Assembly (NCBI RefSeq): GCF_002135415.1
Contig: NZ_NEGJ01000002.1
Coordinates: 248,001 to 312,000 of the forward strand
From: Acinetobacter sp. ANC 3832
Lineage (GTDB): Bacteria; Pseudomonadota; Gammaproteobacteria; Pseudomonadales; Moraxellaceae
Direction: 5' to 3'
Length of the DNA: 64,000 bases
Positions 15,992 through 25,931 of the stretch are shown piece after piece (the first letter of the stretch is position 1; every line of letters begins with the position of its first letter). The position numbers were made by a program, and so were the translations under genes. The notes below the pieces were generated by a model. It had not been told where the DNA came from. It worked only from the letters and a program-made list of their open reading frames with translations, and searched no databases.

Positions 15992-17872
15992 TTAAATCTC
16001 AATTTGACTACCCATTTCCACCACACGGTTCGATGGAATTTGATAAAAATCACTCACTGGACTGGTATTTCGTTGCATAGAAATAAATAACTTCTCACGC
16101 CATGGCGCCATGCCATCACCTAAGGTATGAATTAGACGATCACGAGAGATAAAGAAGCTGATTTGCATCATATCGAATTCAAAACTTAATTGCTTATAAG
16201 CCAATTCCAATGCTTGTGGAATATTCGGTTGATCTTTAAAGCCATAGTAGACGTAAATCCGATAGAAACGCGCATCAAGCACTTCTACTCGCACACGCTC
16301 CAAATCAGGTACATAAGGAACATCTCGAGTAATGACTGTGACGAGTATATTTTTCTCATGCAGCACTTTATTGTGCTTAATATTATGCAACATTGCATGA
16401 GGAACGATGTTTGGTGTACCTGTGAGAAAAACTGCCTCACCCGGAACAATCATCGTATCGCCATTTAAGCTGACACTTTTAATAAATAAATCTAAAGGTA
16501 AAGCATCTTTTTCAAGGCGACCAAAAACAATTTCTCGACCATTTTTCCATGTCATTAAAATCGTAAATACAATGGCACCAATCAAGATTGGAACCCATCC
16601 ACCGGAAACAATTTTCAATGAGGTTGAGGCAATAAATATAATATCGATGATTAATAAAGGTATCGCAAATATGGCAACCTTCCATTTTGGCCAACGCCAA
16701 AGTCCATAAGCCAATACTGCTATTAAAATCGTGTCACAGAACATGGTCATGGTCACTGCGACACCATACGCATTGGCTAAATTCGCACTGGTCTGGAAAA
16801 TCAAGATCAACAACAAAATCGAAATATAGAGAACCCAATTAATGAATGGGAGGTAGATCTGCCCTTGTTCAACATCTGATGTATGGTGAACTGTTAGACG
16901 TGGCAAATAGCGCAATTGAATTGCTTGATTTGCCATTGAGAATACACCAGTAATTACAGCTTGTGATGCAATAACAGCAGCAGCTGTTGCCAGTGCTATC
17001 ATTGGATACAATGCCCACTCGGGAACCAATAAATAGAATGGATTTTCGATTGCAGCAGGATTACGCAACAATAACGCGCCTTGTCCAGCATAGTTTAGAA
17101 GTAAACAAGGTAAGACGATAATGAACCATGCCAAACGAATTGGTAAGCGTCCAAAATGCCCCATATCTGCATATAAAGCCTCACCACCTGTGACTGTTAA
17201 AATCACAGCACCCATTGTTAAGAAGGCAACAAAAGGCTGATGAAAAATAAAATTTAATGCCCAATGTGGACTGACCATGGTCAGTACATATGGTGTTTGA
17301 CTAATGCTCCATATTCCAATCAAACCGATAGATGCAAACCAAGTTAATGTGATTGGACCGAAGAATTTACCCATTGTCCCTGTACCATGTCTTTGTACAA
17401 GAAACAGTGCAGTTAAAATACCCAATGCCAAAGGCATCAACCATTTATTAAACATCGGTGTTGCAATACTCAAACCTTCAATAGCTGAAAGTACAGAAAT
17501 CGCTGGGGTGATAATGCCATCACCAAAGAATAATGATGCGCCGACAAATCCCAATGCAATTAAATAAATTTTCTTATTATCAGCAATGCGTGTGGAACGT
17601 AGATTTAATGCTAAAAGCGACATAATACCGCCTTCACCATTATTATCTGCTCGCATAATGACGGTGACATATTTAAAGCTAATGGTCAGCATTAAACACC
17701 AAAAAATCAGCGATAGAATACCCAATACAGTTGCTTCTGTAATCGCGATATGAGCTGTGAGGAAACATTGTCTTAAGGCATATAGTGGACTTGTACCAAT
17801 ATCTCCAAACACGACGCCTAATGCAGCGAGGGTGATTGCAGGCAGTGCGGCTTTCTTTGCAGTACTTTGCAT
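15992..17872 (-). CDS. kup: Low-affinity potassium transporter Kup
   Basis: 626 residues. About twelve membrane helices (residues 10-460), then a 160-residue cytoplasmic C-terminal domain. The family start [17 protein letters not shown] and the block [15 protein letters not shown] are present. It takes up K+ with protons in the inner membrane. ATG 17872 gives the standard N-terminus [12 protein letters not shown] and usual length; an upstream GTG at 17917 would add 15 atypical residues. GAAGACGA precedes the chosen start. It is single, with its own terminator, and divergent from tRNA-Ser. Confidence 0.95.
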   Translation of the reverse strand: MQSTAKKAALPAITLAALGVVFGDIGTSPLYALRQCFLTAHIAITEATVLGILSLIFWCLMLTISFKYVTVIMRADNNGEGGIMSLLALNLRSTRIADNKKIYLIALGFVGASLFFGDGIITPAISVLSAIEGLSIATPMFNKWLMPLALGILTALFLVQRHGTGTMGKFFGPITLTWFASIGLIGIWSISQTPYVLTMVSPHWALNFIFHQPFVAFLTMGAVILTVTGGEALYADMGHFGRLPIRLAWFIIVLPCLLLNYAGQGALLLRNPAAIENPFYLLVPEWALYPMIALATAAAVIASQAVITGVFSMANQAIQLRYLPRLTVHHTSDVEQGQIYLPFINWVLYISILLLILIFQTSANLANAYGVAVTMTMFCDTILIAVLAYGLWRWPKWKVAIFAIPLLIIDIIFIASTSLKIVSGGWVPILIGAIVFTILMTWKNGREIVFGRLEKDALPLDLFIKSVSLNGDTMIVPGEAVFLTGTPNIVPHAMLHNIKHNKVLHEKNILVTVITRDVPYVPDLERVRVEVLDARFYRIYVYYGFKDQPNIPQALELAYKQLSFEFDMMQISFFISRDRLIHTLGDGMAPWREKLFISMQRNTSPVSDFYQIPSNRVVEMGSQIEI

Positions 17873-17990
17873 ATATTCGTCTTCGATGTAGACATAATTT
17901 TTCCGCAATAATATCACTGAGTAAAAAAATTTGCTCTAAATCAATTGTTGCTTGGCAGAAATGATTTTTTTGGTTATTATCGCTCGCCTT

Positions 17991-18080
17991 GGTGAGGTGT
18001 CCGAGTGGCTTAAGGAGCACGCCTGGAAAGTGTGTATACGTTTGCGCGTATCGAGGGTTCGAATCCCTCTCTCACCGCCA
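17991..18080 (+). tRNA. tRNA-Ser(GGA)
   Basis: A 90-nt type II tRNA with long variable arm and encoded CCA, nearly the same as E. coli tRNA-Ser(GGA). The anticodon loop is TGGAAAG and the T arm is GAGGG-TTCGAAT-CCCTC. TTATTAT 14 bases upstream is a likely -10. Its 3' half is a typical attachment site for tyrosine integrases, and what follows looks like integrase debris. Confidence 0.95.
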
Positions 18081-18104
18081 AGATTCATAAACATGTTGTA
18101 AACG

Positions 18105-18133
18105 AAGGCTTAAATCCAAAGGGTTTAAGCCTT
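18105..18133 (+). terminator. tRNA-Ser terminator
   Basis: Thirteen-pair stem AAGGCTTAAATCC/GGGTTTAAGCCTT (one G-U pair), AAA loop, T5 tail; 25 bp past the tRNA. Confidence 0.85.
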
Positions 18134-18193
18134 TTTATTGTCTCTAGCAATCAATTAGCCCATCTTGAAATCGCCTTTAAGATGAGGGTATAA

Positions 18194-18232
18194 GTGGGGG
18201 TAAGATTTTTATCACTTTTTTTGTACCCCCAT
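18194..18232. repeat. GGGGGTA/TACCCCC inverted repeat beyond tRNA-Ser
   Basis: GTGGGGGTA at 18194-18202 faces TACCCCCAT at 18224-18232 across an AT-rich centre. G-rich repeats of this form commonly lie just in front of integrase genes inserted at tRNA genes. It sits between the tRNA terminator and the integrase-like start at 18254. Confidence 0.45.
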
Positions 18233-18253
18233 TTATTGACGGAATCAGTTCTC

Positions 18254-18313
18254 ATGCTTACAGATGCCAAAGTTTGAAAGATAAAATACTTAGAGAACAA
18301 GAAATGTTAGTCA
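18254..18313 (+). pseudogene. Remnant of a tyrosine integrase N-terminus
   Basis: The frame from ATG 18254 reads MLTDAKV and then stops. MLTDAKV is the customary start of P4-type phage integrases that use tRNA genes. A further piece encoding KDKILREQE follows in the next frame, as expected after a small deletion, and then decays. There is no catalytic domain. Together with the tRNA-Ser(GGA) 3' end and the G-rich repeat, this suggests a lost genomic island. The rest of 18314-18547 holds no recognisable gene. Confidence 0.45.
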
Positions 18314-18547
18314 GATGAAAAGGTGTATGCCTAGAAGCTATTTCCGCAGTTGGAAGGTTTTGGTAATTTAAGTATTTTTTAAATGTCGTTTCTCAAGCTT
18401 ATAATCACGTAACACTTAGAAAAGTAAATTAAGATCATCCATATACTTCTACCCTGTATTCTTCATAATTTAAAAATATTATTTTTATCTCACCATACCA
18501 ACTGCAATTTACATAGAGTGAAGGATAAATTCATTTCATCCAAACTT

Positions 18548-18856
18548 TTAAGGATTAAGTTGAACTTGGCATAACTCAAGCCACTTATTCTTAAAATCAT
18601 CTATCTCTTTCAATTTGGCTAAATCAGTTTTATACACAGGTGTTGCTTTCGCATCCAAAATCAGATTATTCAGCAATTGAACTTCTTGTGGATTAAGCTC
18701 TTCTTTATTGATTTCAATGTCATCTAATGACAAACCACTCTGATGAAATTGCATCAACATATCAGCAGTATCATCAATCAGTTCGCAAGCACTACTTTTT
18801 TCCGCACACGCATACGAACAAGAAAACAGCAGTAGTAAATAAATTATTTTTCTCAT
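18548..18856 (-). CDS. Small secreted protein of unknown function
   Basis: 102 residues. The N-terminus MRKIIYLLLLFSCSYACA is a signal peptide; cleavage after ACA is likely, leaving an acidic mature protein of about 84 residues with Cys in SSACELI and in LELCQVQ, possibly a disulfide pair. No family is recognised. It stands alone between the integration-site debris and an empty AT-rich spacer (18857-19219), so it may be accessory. Confidence 0.65.
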   Translation of the reverse strand: MRKIIYLLLLFSCSYACAEKSSACELIDDTADMLMQFHQSGLSLDDIEINKEELNPQEVQLLNNLILDAKATPVYKTDLAKLKEIDDFKNKWLELCQVQLNP

Positions 18857-19219
18857 CGAAATCTCTTTTTTATTAAAATTGAATAAAGCTCACTTCATTC
18901 TTGCTTACTTTGGAATATTTAAACTTTTTATTAGATTCGTTCGGGCTACAAATCACTCATAAAATCAGCGATTCTTATTTCTTAAATTACTGAGCATCAT
19001 CAATATTTTACATCATTATTAACAAGTTATTTTTCTCCTTTTAGGAAAGAATTTATATACAAAGTTTTATCGACTTAACATCAATAAAATTATGCCTAAT
19101 TTTCAAAATTACAACACTATATCATAGAGATGCAATGTTCTTTAAGCATACTCAGATTGTTGATTGCCAGTCACAATCAATCGAATCCAACATAGAATAA
19201 CTGCTATTCGGGAGCAAGA

Positions 19220-19447
19220 ATGGATAACAGCACTAATTATGTCAAACAAATTAAAAATGCGAAACGCGGCGGATATACACCAACGATTGCAAAGGACGTT
19301 AATAAACACAAAATACAGAAAGCCATTCGGCTGATTGAGCAATGGCGAAGTTTAGCCAATGAACTTAAACCTCAAATGCAAATTGATATGGCTTTAACCT
19401 TAGAAGAGTGTGCTCAAGACTTAGACCAAATTTTAAGGAGCAAATAA
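19220..19447 (+). CDS. Small uncharacterised protein
   Basis: 75 residues, basic in the first half (IKNAKRGGYTPTIAKDVNKHKIQKAIRLIEQW), acidic at the end. No signal, membrane segment or known domain. GGGAGCAAGA immediately before the ATG is a fair ribosome site. Function unknown. A weak hairpin follows at 19534-19557. The spacer on its right (19448-19877) is very AT-rich and holds no gene I can support. Confidence 0.55.
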   Translation: MDNSTNYVKQIKNAKRGGYTPTIAKDVNKHKIQKAIRLIEQWRSLANELKPQMQIDMALTLEECAQDLDQILRSK

Positions 19448-19533
19448 GTGGCAATAAAAACAATCTCTCTTTTTAAATTAAATAATACATCTAGACCACT
19501 ATTATTTTAAATTTCAAGTATTCACAATACATA

Positions 19534-19557
19534 TAGCTCACCTTTCATGTTGGGCTA
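19534..19557 (+). terminator. Weak terminator after the 75-residue gene
   Basis: Seven-pair stem TAGCTCA/TGGGCTA (one G-U) with a 10-base loop, then TTTTATTT. Confidence 0.4.
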
Positions 19558-19877
19558 TTTTATTTATGTTTAAAAATACTTTTTTATTCGGTATTAAGTA
19601 TTTTTAAAATATTACTAAAATCTATTTAGAAAAATTAAAAATTTTTTTAGATTAATGTTTAAATATCGATAACGTGAAGAAAGAATTTATATTAATAATT
19701 TTATTTTTAGATTAACTAAACAATTTTAATTTAAAATAAAATATTTATAAAACAATATCTTAAATATTAATTTAAAAAATATTTAGTTTTTATTTATGAA
19801 ATAAAAAGTTTATGTTTACAACCAATATTGAGTTTGATAATAATAGCGTTAAATAAGTCACACTAAAAATAAATATT

Positions 19878-20396
19878 ATGAAAAAAATACAAATGATTTT
19901 ATGTGGTGCATTATTTTCTAGCTGTACAGCTTTCGCAAATAATATTGAAACAACAGCAGTGAATTTAAATTCAACAACTCAGCTTAGTCATGATGCATGT
20001 CAATCATTTGCAAGTGCATTGGAACTCGCTAATAAAGGCGATGCAAAAGCTCAATATCAAATTGCCATGATGTATTTTAATGGTGATCAGGTTAAAACAG
20101 ATCAAAAGCTTGCACAACAATGGTTATTGGCTTCAGCTGAACAAAATAATGTACAAGCTCAATATCGCTTAGCCACAATCGCTGAAATGGGTTTAAGTGG
20201 ACAGAAGAATACACCTGAGGCTTTTAATTGGTATTTGAAAGCGGCGAACCTCGGTTATGCCAAGGCTCAATATAAAGTTGCGGACTTTTATCAAACAGGA
20301 ATAGGCGTACAACAAGATCAGAATCTAGCACATGCTTGGTATGAGAAAGCAGCGAATAAAGGCAATACTTTGGCTCAAATTGCGCTCAAAAAATAA
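19878..20396 (+). CDS. Periplasmic Sel1-like repeat protein
   Basis: 172 residues. The signal peptide MKKIQMILCGALFSSCTAFA is followed by three Sel1-like (TPR-related) repeats from about residue 52: AKAQYQIAMMYFNGDQV, VQAQYRLATIAEMGLSG and AKAQYKVADFYQTGIGV. Each ends in a W-x-x-x-A-A-type helix (WLLASAEQ, WYLKAANLG, WYEKAANKG). Such proteins are scaffolds for protein contacts in the periplasm; no partner is evident. Monocistronic behind a long AT-rich spacer. Confidence 0.85.
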   Translation: MKKIQMILCGALFSSCTAFANNIETTAVNLNSTTQLSHDACQSFASALELANKGDAKAQYQIAMMYFNGDQVKTDQKLAQQWLLASAEQNNVQAQYRLATIAEMGLSGQKNTPEAFNWYLKAANLGYAKAQYKVADFYQTGIGVQQDQNLAHAWYEKAANKGNTLAQIALKK

Positions 20397-20503
20397 TGAT
20401 GTCTTTACACTGAACTTAACATTCTGATGATTGATGACTCCAGCCTCAACCATCTCCATAACAACAATAAATAATAATAACAATTAAGTGGTTATTTTTT
20501 GGC

Positions 20504-20531
20504 TTGCGTTCTTTGAATTTTTCTGTAGAAT
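20504..20531 (+). promoter_or_regulatory. tRNA-Thr promoter
   Basis: TTGCGT at 20504-20509, 16-bp spacer, TAGAAT at 20526-20531; the tRNA begins 13 bases later. A GC-rich CTCGC discriminator-like stretch follows the -10. Confidence 0.6.
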
Positions 20532-20543
20532 TCTCGCTACGTT

Positions 20544-20619
<76 letters not shown>

Positions 20620-20709
20620 TTTTAAACTTAGGTTCGCTTTTTAGTGAGCCTTTGTTGTTTCTAGAGATTCCTTTTTATTAATTGTCAAATTCAAAATTCT
20701 AACAATACA

Positions 20710-21540
20710 TCACTCATTCAATCTCGCAGTAATCTGTACATATCTCACCAAACCATCTTGATATAATTTTTTGCATAATTTGGCTGTCATTTGGATTTTA
20801 AAATAATCTAAGTCGTGCTTCATTTTTTGTGCTTTGAGTATTGAATCAAAATAATTTGAAAAACCATGTAATACAGGTTCAGAAAAATCTTGTACCTCCA
20901 TATCTATAAAAGCATGTTGTTTCAACATCATTTTTAATTGCTCTTCATCTAGCAAATTTTCTAAACGCACATCTGCCGATTTTAGTAACCATCGATATTG
21001 TTGTTTTTTTAATAGACTTGAATCTTTCCACTTTTCAGACCAAATTAAATAGTGAAACCCTAACCTCCCCCTCACGCTTAAAACACAACTTACGGAGTCT
21101 AGAAATAAATTTAACGGACTATGATAAGCAGCATCAATACATAGCACTGCATCAAATTTTTTTGACGATGGAATGATTGTTAAATTCAAAAAAGACTGAC
21201 AATAAATTGCCTCTAAATTTTGAATATGTTCTTGAATGTGATCAACGCATTGTTTTTGTAATTCAACAGCAGCTAAGTGCTGAATATGATAATGCTGTTG
21301 CCAATGTAATAAGCTCGCTCCTTGTCCACAACCTAAATCAAGGAGATGATCCTGTGAATTTAAGGAAATAGCTTGTGCCAATTGATCCGCCAATTGACAA
21401 CAAGCTTCAGGATAATGAGATGTATCGTTCCAATAGCCTAAATTACTCCAAGCGCACTCAGCATCATCCCCCAACTGTTTTGCATTGACTGCATATTTAT
21501 GTTTGGGAAAACGTTGATGAATTGCTTGAAGCCATTTCAT
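20710..21540 (-). CDS. SAM-dependent methyltransferase in an operon with an FAD enzyme
   Basis: 276 residues. Motif I LLDLGCGQGASLL lies near residue 70 and an acidic motif II in LAAVELQ; FDAVLCIDAAYH serves as motif IV. Class I Rossmann methyltransferase, possibly of the small-molecule or lipid kind. ATG 21540 is preferred; an in-frame TTG lies two codons upstream. It begins 21 bp after the FAD-dependent oxidoreductase gene on the same strand, so the two enzymes probably act on one pathway. Pairs of an amine-oxidase-like flavoprotein and a methyltransferase occur in modified fatty-acid pathways, which is only a suggestion here. Confidence 0.8.
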   Translation of the reverse strand: MKWLQAIHQRFPKHKYAVNAKQLGDDAECAWSNLGYWNDTSHYPEACCQLADQLAQAISLNSQDHLLDLGCGQGASLLHWQQHYHIQHLAAVELQKQCVDHIQEHIQNLEAIYCQSFLNLTIIPSSKKFDAVLCIDAAYHSPLNLFLDSVSCVLSVRGRLGFHYLIWSEKWKDSSLLKKQQYRWLLKSADVRLENLLDEEQLKMMLKQHAFIDMEVQDFSEPVLHGFSNYFDSILKAQKMKHDLDYFKIQMTAKLCKKLYQDGLVRYVQITARLNE

Positions 21541-21561
21541 TTTCAAGAAAGCACACTCGAA

Positions 21562-22860
21562 TTAATAACCCAATTGGGGAGCAACCTCAACTTTAGGTTT
21601 TAATCCAATAAATGGCAATGGCGCACCAAAAATTTCGGCAATATGCATCGCAGATGTCACGGCAGACTCTAAGATCGGCAAACCATCGCATGACCATGAA
21701 CCACAATAAAACACTTTACGATCAGGTTCTTTATGACGTTGTTGCAGTTCTTTATTCAATGCCACGGTATCCATATTAACCACTGCACGAGTCAACGTTA
21801 CCGTCGAAATCACTTTTTTAGGATCAATGGGTGTCACTGGGCGCCATGTTTGGAATACTGCTGATTTACCAACTAAGCTCGGCTCAATTGAGTTCAACCA
21901 CACTGTAAATTGTTGACGAGTAAATTGACGATCCATCATATAGCTCAACACCGCCCAATCTTTACGATTCGGAGGCATCACAGTCGCATCGGTGTGCATT
22001 ACCAATTCGCCCTGTTCAAATTTAAATTGATTGAGTAATGTAAGATCATCTGCAAATTGTTCTGCATTTAAAAAAGTGTCTAATTTATTGGTTGGCGTCG
22101 CCACTACAACACGATCAAAGAGAAATTTTTCCCCTTGTACATTCTCAACTAGGACTTGCTCACCCTGCTCTTCAATATTCGAAATCGCAGATCCACTCTG
22201 AATCTCGATACCTTCAATCAACTTATCAACCAATGCAGGCGTACCACCTTGTAAACGCAGTAAGGCATCACCATCGGTCAATTGTCTTAAAAAAACCAAT
22301 AAAGGTTTAGCAGGCCATTCGCCAATCGTTTTCGGATCACAGGTGCAAATGGTATACAACACAGGCATCACAGCACCGTGTAAAAATACTTCTTCAATAT
22401 CATTTTTATTAATAAATTCGGCAAGTGTAATCTCTTGATTATCTGATTTAAAAAATTGGTGAATGGCTGTTTTTAATTGCAACATGCCTTTTACTAAGCG
22501 CCAACCGTACTGTTTAATACTTTTACGACTATTAATGATTGGAAAATTACCAATGCGGGTACGTGATGTGGTGAGCCATGTTTCCGTTTTATTCTCGAAT
22601 AACCAACTACACGCCATGAATGTGCGCACAGGAAAAGTTTGAATACCCAAATAGGCAGCAAGGCTTAAAGTATTCTGCCAAAGATGCGGATTCATCACAC
22701 GTAAAGGCGCATCAATTAAACCACCTTCAAACTCAATACTGTGACTATCCATGCCTCGCCCAGGTAATGCTTCGAAGATGGTAATATGATGTCCTGCATC
22801 TTGAAGAATTCTTGCTGTAGCAAGACCAGCCATGCCACTACCAATTACTGCAATATTCAA
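21562..22860 (-). CDS. FAD-dependent amine-oxidase-like oxidoreductase
   Basis: 432 residues. The N-terminal dinucleotide-binding motif is IAVIGSGMAGLATARIL, followed by FEALPGRGMDSHS, where amine oxidases usually show an Arg-Gly-Gly stretch. A second FAD contact is near the C-terminus (VFYCGSWSCDGLPILESAVTSAMHIAE). Matches the NAD(P)/FAD-binding flavoprotein group related to protoporphyrinogen and amine oxidases (COG2907-like). Substrate unknown. The first gene of a two-gene operon with the methyltransferase. Confidence 0.82.
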   Translation of the reverse strand: MNIAVIGSGMAGLATARILQDAGHHITIFEALPGRGMDSHSIEFEGGLIDAPLRVMNPHLWQNTLSLAAYLGIQTFPVRTFMACSWLFENKTETWLTTSRTRIGNFPIINSRKSIKQYGWRLVKGMLQLKTAIHQFFKSDNQEITLAEFINKNDIEEVFLHGAVMPVLYTICTCDPKTIGEWPAKPLLVFLRQLTDGDALLRLQGGTPALVDKLIEGIEIQSGSAISNIEEQGEQVLVENVQGEKFLFDRVVVATPTNKLDTFLNAEQFADDLTLLNQFKFEQGELVMHTDATVMPPNRKDWAVLSYMMDRQFTRQQFTVWLNSIEPSLVGKSAVFQTWRPVTPIDPKKVISTVTLTRAVVNMDTVALNKELQQRHKEPDRKVFYCGSWSCDGLPILESAVTSAMHIAEIFGAPLPFIGLKPKVEVAPQLGY

Positions 22861-23122
22861 AGTTATTATCCGAGATTGACTATTTTTTTTATTATGAATG
22901 ATGCATGTTCAAAATACGGTATTAAAAAGTTCCAGTTTTCATCCTATTTATCGATCTCATCATTTTATTTTTGAATGATCAATCTCAATCAAATCGCTCT
23001 ATTTCTTTAAGCAAATGAAACATTTTTCCTGATTTTGAAACGATATTTTTCTACTTTTTAGCACTTCTATAAAAATCGTTTAAAAATAAAACATATATTT
23101 TCACTATTTTTGAATTTTGGGC

Positions 23123-23151
23123 TTTACAAAGGAACGACGTTTGATTATTAT
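23123..23151 (+). promoter_or_regulatory. Promoter of candidate small RNA A
   Basis: TTTACA at 23123-23128, exact 17-bp spacer, TATTAT at 23146-23151. No plus-strand gene follows before the convergent pirin gene. Confidence 0.55.
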
Positions 23152-23157
23152 GCGCTT

Positions 23158-23285
23158 ACAAAATGTGAAATGAATCACACAAATTAAAATAAAAGATAAC
23201 ACATATAACCATAACAACAAATAAAAAAAGTAAACTACAGCGTAAAGGATCTCTATTGTGTGGGATAGAGATCCTTTTCTTTTTT
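23158..23285 (+). ncRNA. Candidate small RNA A (about 128 nt)
   Basis: Bounded by a good sigma-70 promoter (TTTACA-N17-TATTAT) and a strong terminator, a 12-bp stem AAAGGATCTCTA/TAGAGATCCTTT at 23244-23277 followed by a T-rich tract. The body is A-rich and single-stranded, a form that often binds Hfq or offers target sites. The 10-base terminator loop contains TTGTGTG, complementary to CACACAA near 23176-23182, so a loop-to-5' contact is possible. Only tiny reading frames occur. It is not similar to any RNA family I can name. Confidence 0.45.
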
Positions 23286-23376
23286 ATTAAATATTTCAAT
23301 AAGATAAACTAAAAATAATTAATATTTGATTCTGTTTTAACAGCACTTTGAATCTTATTTCTAAAAATTTAAAAAA

Positions 23377-23400
23377 AAAGCAGATTTTACAATCTGCTTT
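23377..23400. terminator. Bidirectional terminator before the pirin stop
   Basis: Perfect stem AAAGCAGATT/AATCTGCTTT with a TTAC loop, A9 on the left and T6 on the right. It ends the pirin transcript on the minus strand. Confidence 0.82.
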
Positions 23401-23407
23401 TTTCCGT

Positions 23408-24283
23408 TTAGGCCTCTATGGCAATTTCACCAAATTTACCATTGTTGAAATCATGAAATGCTTGCATGATTTCTTCTTTGGTATTCATAACAAATGGACC
23501 ATAACCTTCAATTGGTTCATTCAGTGGTAGACCTGTCAATACTAAAAACTTGGTATCTTGAATGGCCTCTACTTGAATCTCTGTTTCAGCATCTTTTGCA
23601 AAGATCACAACCGAATTATCCTGAACCTTTTGAGTACCGTTCAACAATAACTCACCTTCAAGTACAACCATTAAAGTCGTATGATCTACTGGAACGTGCA
23701 CTTGTTGTGAATGATTTGCTTTTAATACAGCATCCCACACATTCACAGGACTAAAAGTATTTGCAGGCCCCTGTTGTTCAGCAAATTGACCTGCAATTAC
23801 CCGAACCTGACCTGCATCATCTTCAAACTGAATCACAGGAATATCCTGAGACTCTATAGCTTGATATCTTGGTGCTGTCATTTTATCGGCAGCAGGTAAG
23901 TTGACCCAAAGCTGAACCATTTCAAATAGCCCACCTTTTTGGGCAAATTCTGGTGAATGAAACTCTTCATGCACTAAACCAGAACCTGCTGTCATCCACT
24001 GCACATCGCCTGTTTTAATAGTTCCGCCACCACCATGCGAATCTTTATGTGTCACTTCACCTTGGTAAGCAATCGTTACAGTTTCAAAACCACGATGCGG
24101 ATGCGAACCGACACCATGTTGCTCTGAACTTGGCTCAAATTTATATGGAGAAGCATAGTCCAATAATAAAAATGGGCTAATGGCTTGACCTAATCGATCA
24201 TAGGAGAATAGGTTTTTTACAGGAAAACCATCTCCAACCCAATGCATATTTTGGTTGCGATAAACACCAATAACTTTTTTCAT
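23408..24283 (-). CDS. Pirin-family bicupin protein
   Basis: 291 residues, two cupin domains. The metal-binding set lies in the first domain: SHPHRGFETVT, GEVTHKDSHG and SGLVHEEFHS give the three His and the Glu typical of pirins. Bacterial pirins may act as quercetin 2,3-dioxygenases or redox sensors; the physiological substrate is unknown. It lies next to ahpC on the same strand but with its own spacing and terminator, so linkage to oxidative stress is only suggestive. Confidence 0.9.
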   Translation of the reverse strand: MKKVIGVYRNQNMHWVGDGFPVKNLFSYDRLGQAISPFLLLDYASPYKFEPSSEQHGVGSHPHRGFETVTIAYQGEVTHKDSHGGGGTIKTGDVQWMTAGSGLVHEEFHSPEFAQKGGLFEMVQLWVNLPAADKMTAPRYQAIESQDIPVIQFEDDAGQVRVIAGQFAEQQGPANTFSPVNVWDAVLKANHSQQVHVPVDHTTLMVVLEGELLLNGTQKVQDNSVVIFAKDAETEIQVEAIQDTKFLVLTGLPLNEPIEGYGPFVMNTKEEIMQAFHDFNNGKFGEIAIEA

Positions 24284-24394
24284 TTTAAATCTCCTATCTC
24301 TAGGACTTATATTGAGGGCATTTTATTCGTTTTAAATAGGCAGTATTGTTAAATAGGTAGCACACTTCGTTGCATTAATAGAACGCTTAAACAT

Positions 24395-24427
24395 AAAAAA
24401 TCCAAGAGCTTAACTCTTGGATTTTTT
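24395..24427 (-). terminator. ahpC terminator
   Basis: Perfect stem AAAAAATCCAAGAG/CTCTTGGATTTTTT with a 5-base loop, directly after the ahpC coding region on the minus strand. Confidence 0.85.
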
Positions 24428-24450
24428 CTTTCCCATACTATTTTTTAAAT

Positions 24451-25014
24451 TTAAATTTTACCAATTAAATCAATTGATGGTGCTAATGTTGCTTCACCTT
24501 CTTTCCATTTTGCAGGGCAAACTTCACCTGGATGTGTATGTACATATTGTGCTGCTTTTACTTTACGTAGAAGTTCTTGTGCATCACGACCAATACCACC
24601 TGCATTGATTTCGATAATTTGGATTTTGCCATCTGGATCAATCACAAAAGTACCACGATCTGCTAAACCATCAGCTTCAATTAAAACTTCAAAGTTTTTA
24701 GCCAAAATCCATGTTGGATCACCCACCATTGCATATTGAATTTTTTTGATTTCATCAGAACTGTCATGCCAAGCTTTATGGGTAAAATGAGTATCTGTTG
24801 ATACTGAATAAATTTCGACACCCATTTTTTGGAATTCAGCATAATTATCTGCTAAATCACCTAATTCTGTTGGACATACAAAGGTAAAATCGGCAGGATA
24901 GAAGAATACAACTGACCATTTCCCTTTTAAATTTTGCTCAGAAACTTCAATAAATTCGCCATTTTGATATGCCGTTGCATTAAATGGTTTTACTTCTGTA
25001 TTGATTAAACTCAT
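24451..25014 (-). CDS. ahpC: Alkyl hydroperoxide reductase C (2-Cys peroxiredoxin)
   Basis: 187 residues, the usual AhpC length. Peroxidatic Cys47 sits in FTFVCPTE and resolving Cys166 in GEVCPAKW. It reduces hydrogen peroxide and organic peroxides, being re-reduced by AhpF, which is not in this window. GGAAT precedes the ATG. Monocistronic with its own terminator. The 210-bp spacer behind its start shows no OxyR site I can identify. Confidence 0.96.
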   Translation of the reverse strand: MSLINTEVKPFNATAYQNGEFIEVSEQNLKGKWSVVFFYPADFTFVCPTELGDLADNYAEFQKMGVEIYSVSTDTHFTHKAWHDSSDEIKKIQYAMVGDPTWILAKNFEVLIEADGLADRGTFVIDPDGKIQIIEINAGGIGRDAQELLRKVKAAQYVHTHPGEVCPAKWKEGEATLAPSIDLIGKI

Positions 25015-25226
25015 GAGATATTCCTCTAGCTTGATTTCATAGATTGCTTATTTGTGAAGCTAGAATACGAAATTTTATAAAATTGGTAAAACTGTACTTT
25101 TTTATAAAAACAATCGAAAAAATAGATCATAAAGCCCATTAACATCCTCTATTTAATTGAACATACCCATTCAAAATGATTATTTTTTAAAACTGAAATA
25201 TATCAACTTGCCCTTTAAACCGATAT

Positions 25227-25844
25227 TTATAAATGTATTAAAGCATTCCAAGCAGATTGGGCCAACACACTTTTATACTGTTGTGGTGAGGTTTTTACTT
25301 TGTTAGACAACCATGCACGGCAATAGCTTTCTGTTGCACCAATCACCAAAGATAAAAGTAATTCATGCGGAATTTTTTGAAGAATGGCAAAGTCTTGTTG
25401 CTGCTGAAACCATGCCATTAATGCTTGGTTCCGTTGTTGATTTCTGAGTTGTAGTTCTTCACTTGCGTTATTTTCTGTAATATTCAGTCTGGCTGTATAT
25501 AAAAAGCTTGCAAAATCAGGATTCTGCTCAACCCAATCAATATAACTTTCAACAATAGAAATGATGCCTTGTTGCAAACTAGTCGCTTGTAGCAATGCTT
25601 CTTCACGGCGTTGTGATTGATCATCTAAAGCCGCAAAAAAAAGGGCTGAAATAATACCTTCTTTATTCTTAAAATGATGATAAATCACGCCAACACTGGC
25701 TTCAGCCCGATCACGAATCATTTCAATGGTTGTTGCTTCAATACCCTTTTCTAAGAAACATGAGAGCGCTTGCAATAAAATGATTCGCTTTAATTCAGCA
25801 CGGCGACCCGAAAATATACGCTCAATTAAGATTTGATTAGTCAT
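25227..25844 (-). CDS. TetR-family transcription regulator
   Basis: 205 residues. N-terminal helix-turn-helix: IILLQALSCFLEKGIEATTIEMIRDRAEASVGVIYHHFKNKEGI, with the YHHFKNKE signature of the family. The C-terminal ligand domain is helical. I chose ATG 25844 (MTNQILIER); an extension to 25871 looks less natural. It is divergent from a hotdog-fold gene 135 bp away. An inverted repeat ATTCT-N5-AGAAT and a palindrome GAATAATATTC lie between them, so it probably represses that gene and itself. Confidence 0.88.
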   Translation of the reverse strand: MTNQILIERIFSGRRAELKRIILLQALSCFLEKGIEATTIEMIRDRAEASVGVIYHHFKNKEGIISALFFAALDDQSQRREEALLQATSLQQGIISIVESYIDWVEQNPDFASFLYTARLNITENNASEELQLRNQQRNQALMAWFQQQQDFAILQKIPHELLLSLVIGATESYCRAWLSNKVKTSPQQYKSVLAQSAWNALIHL

Positions 25845-25931
25845 ACAAATGCACCGCCTTTTAAGCATCACAAAAACAACGTTGACTTTATATCATGCAG
25901 ATATCTACATTACAGCCAACAACAGAATTAT

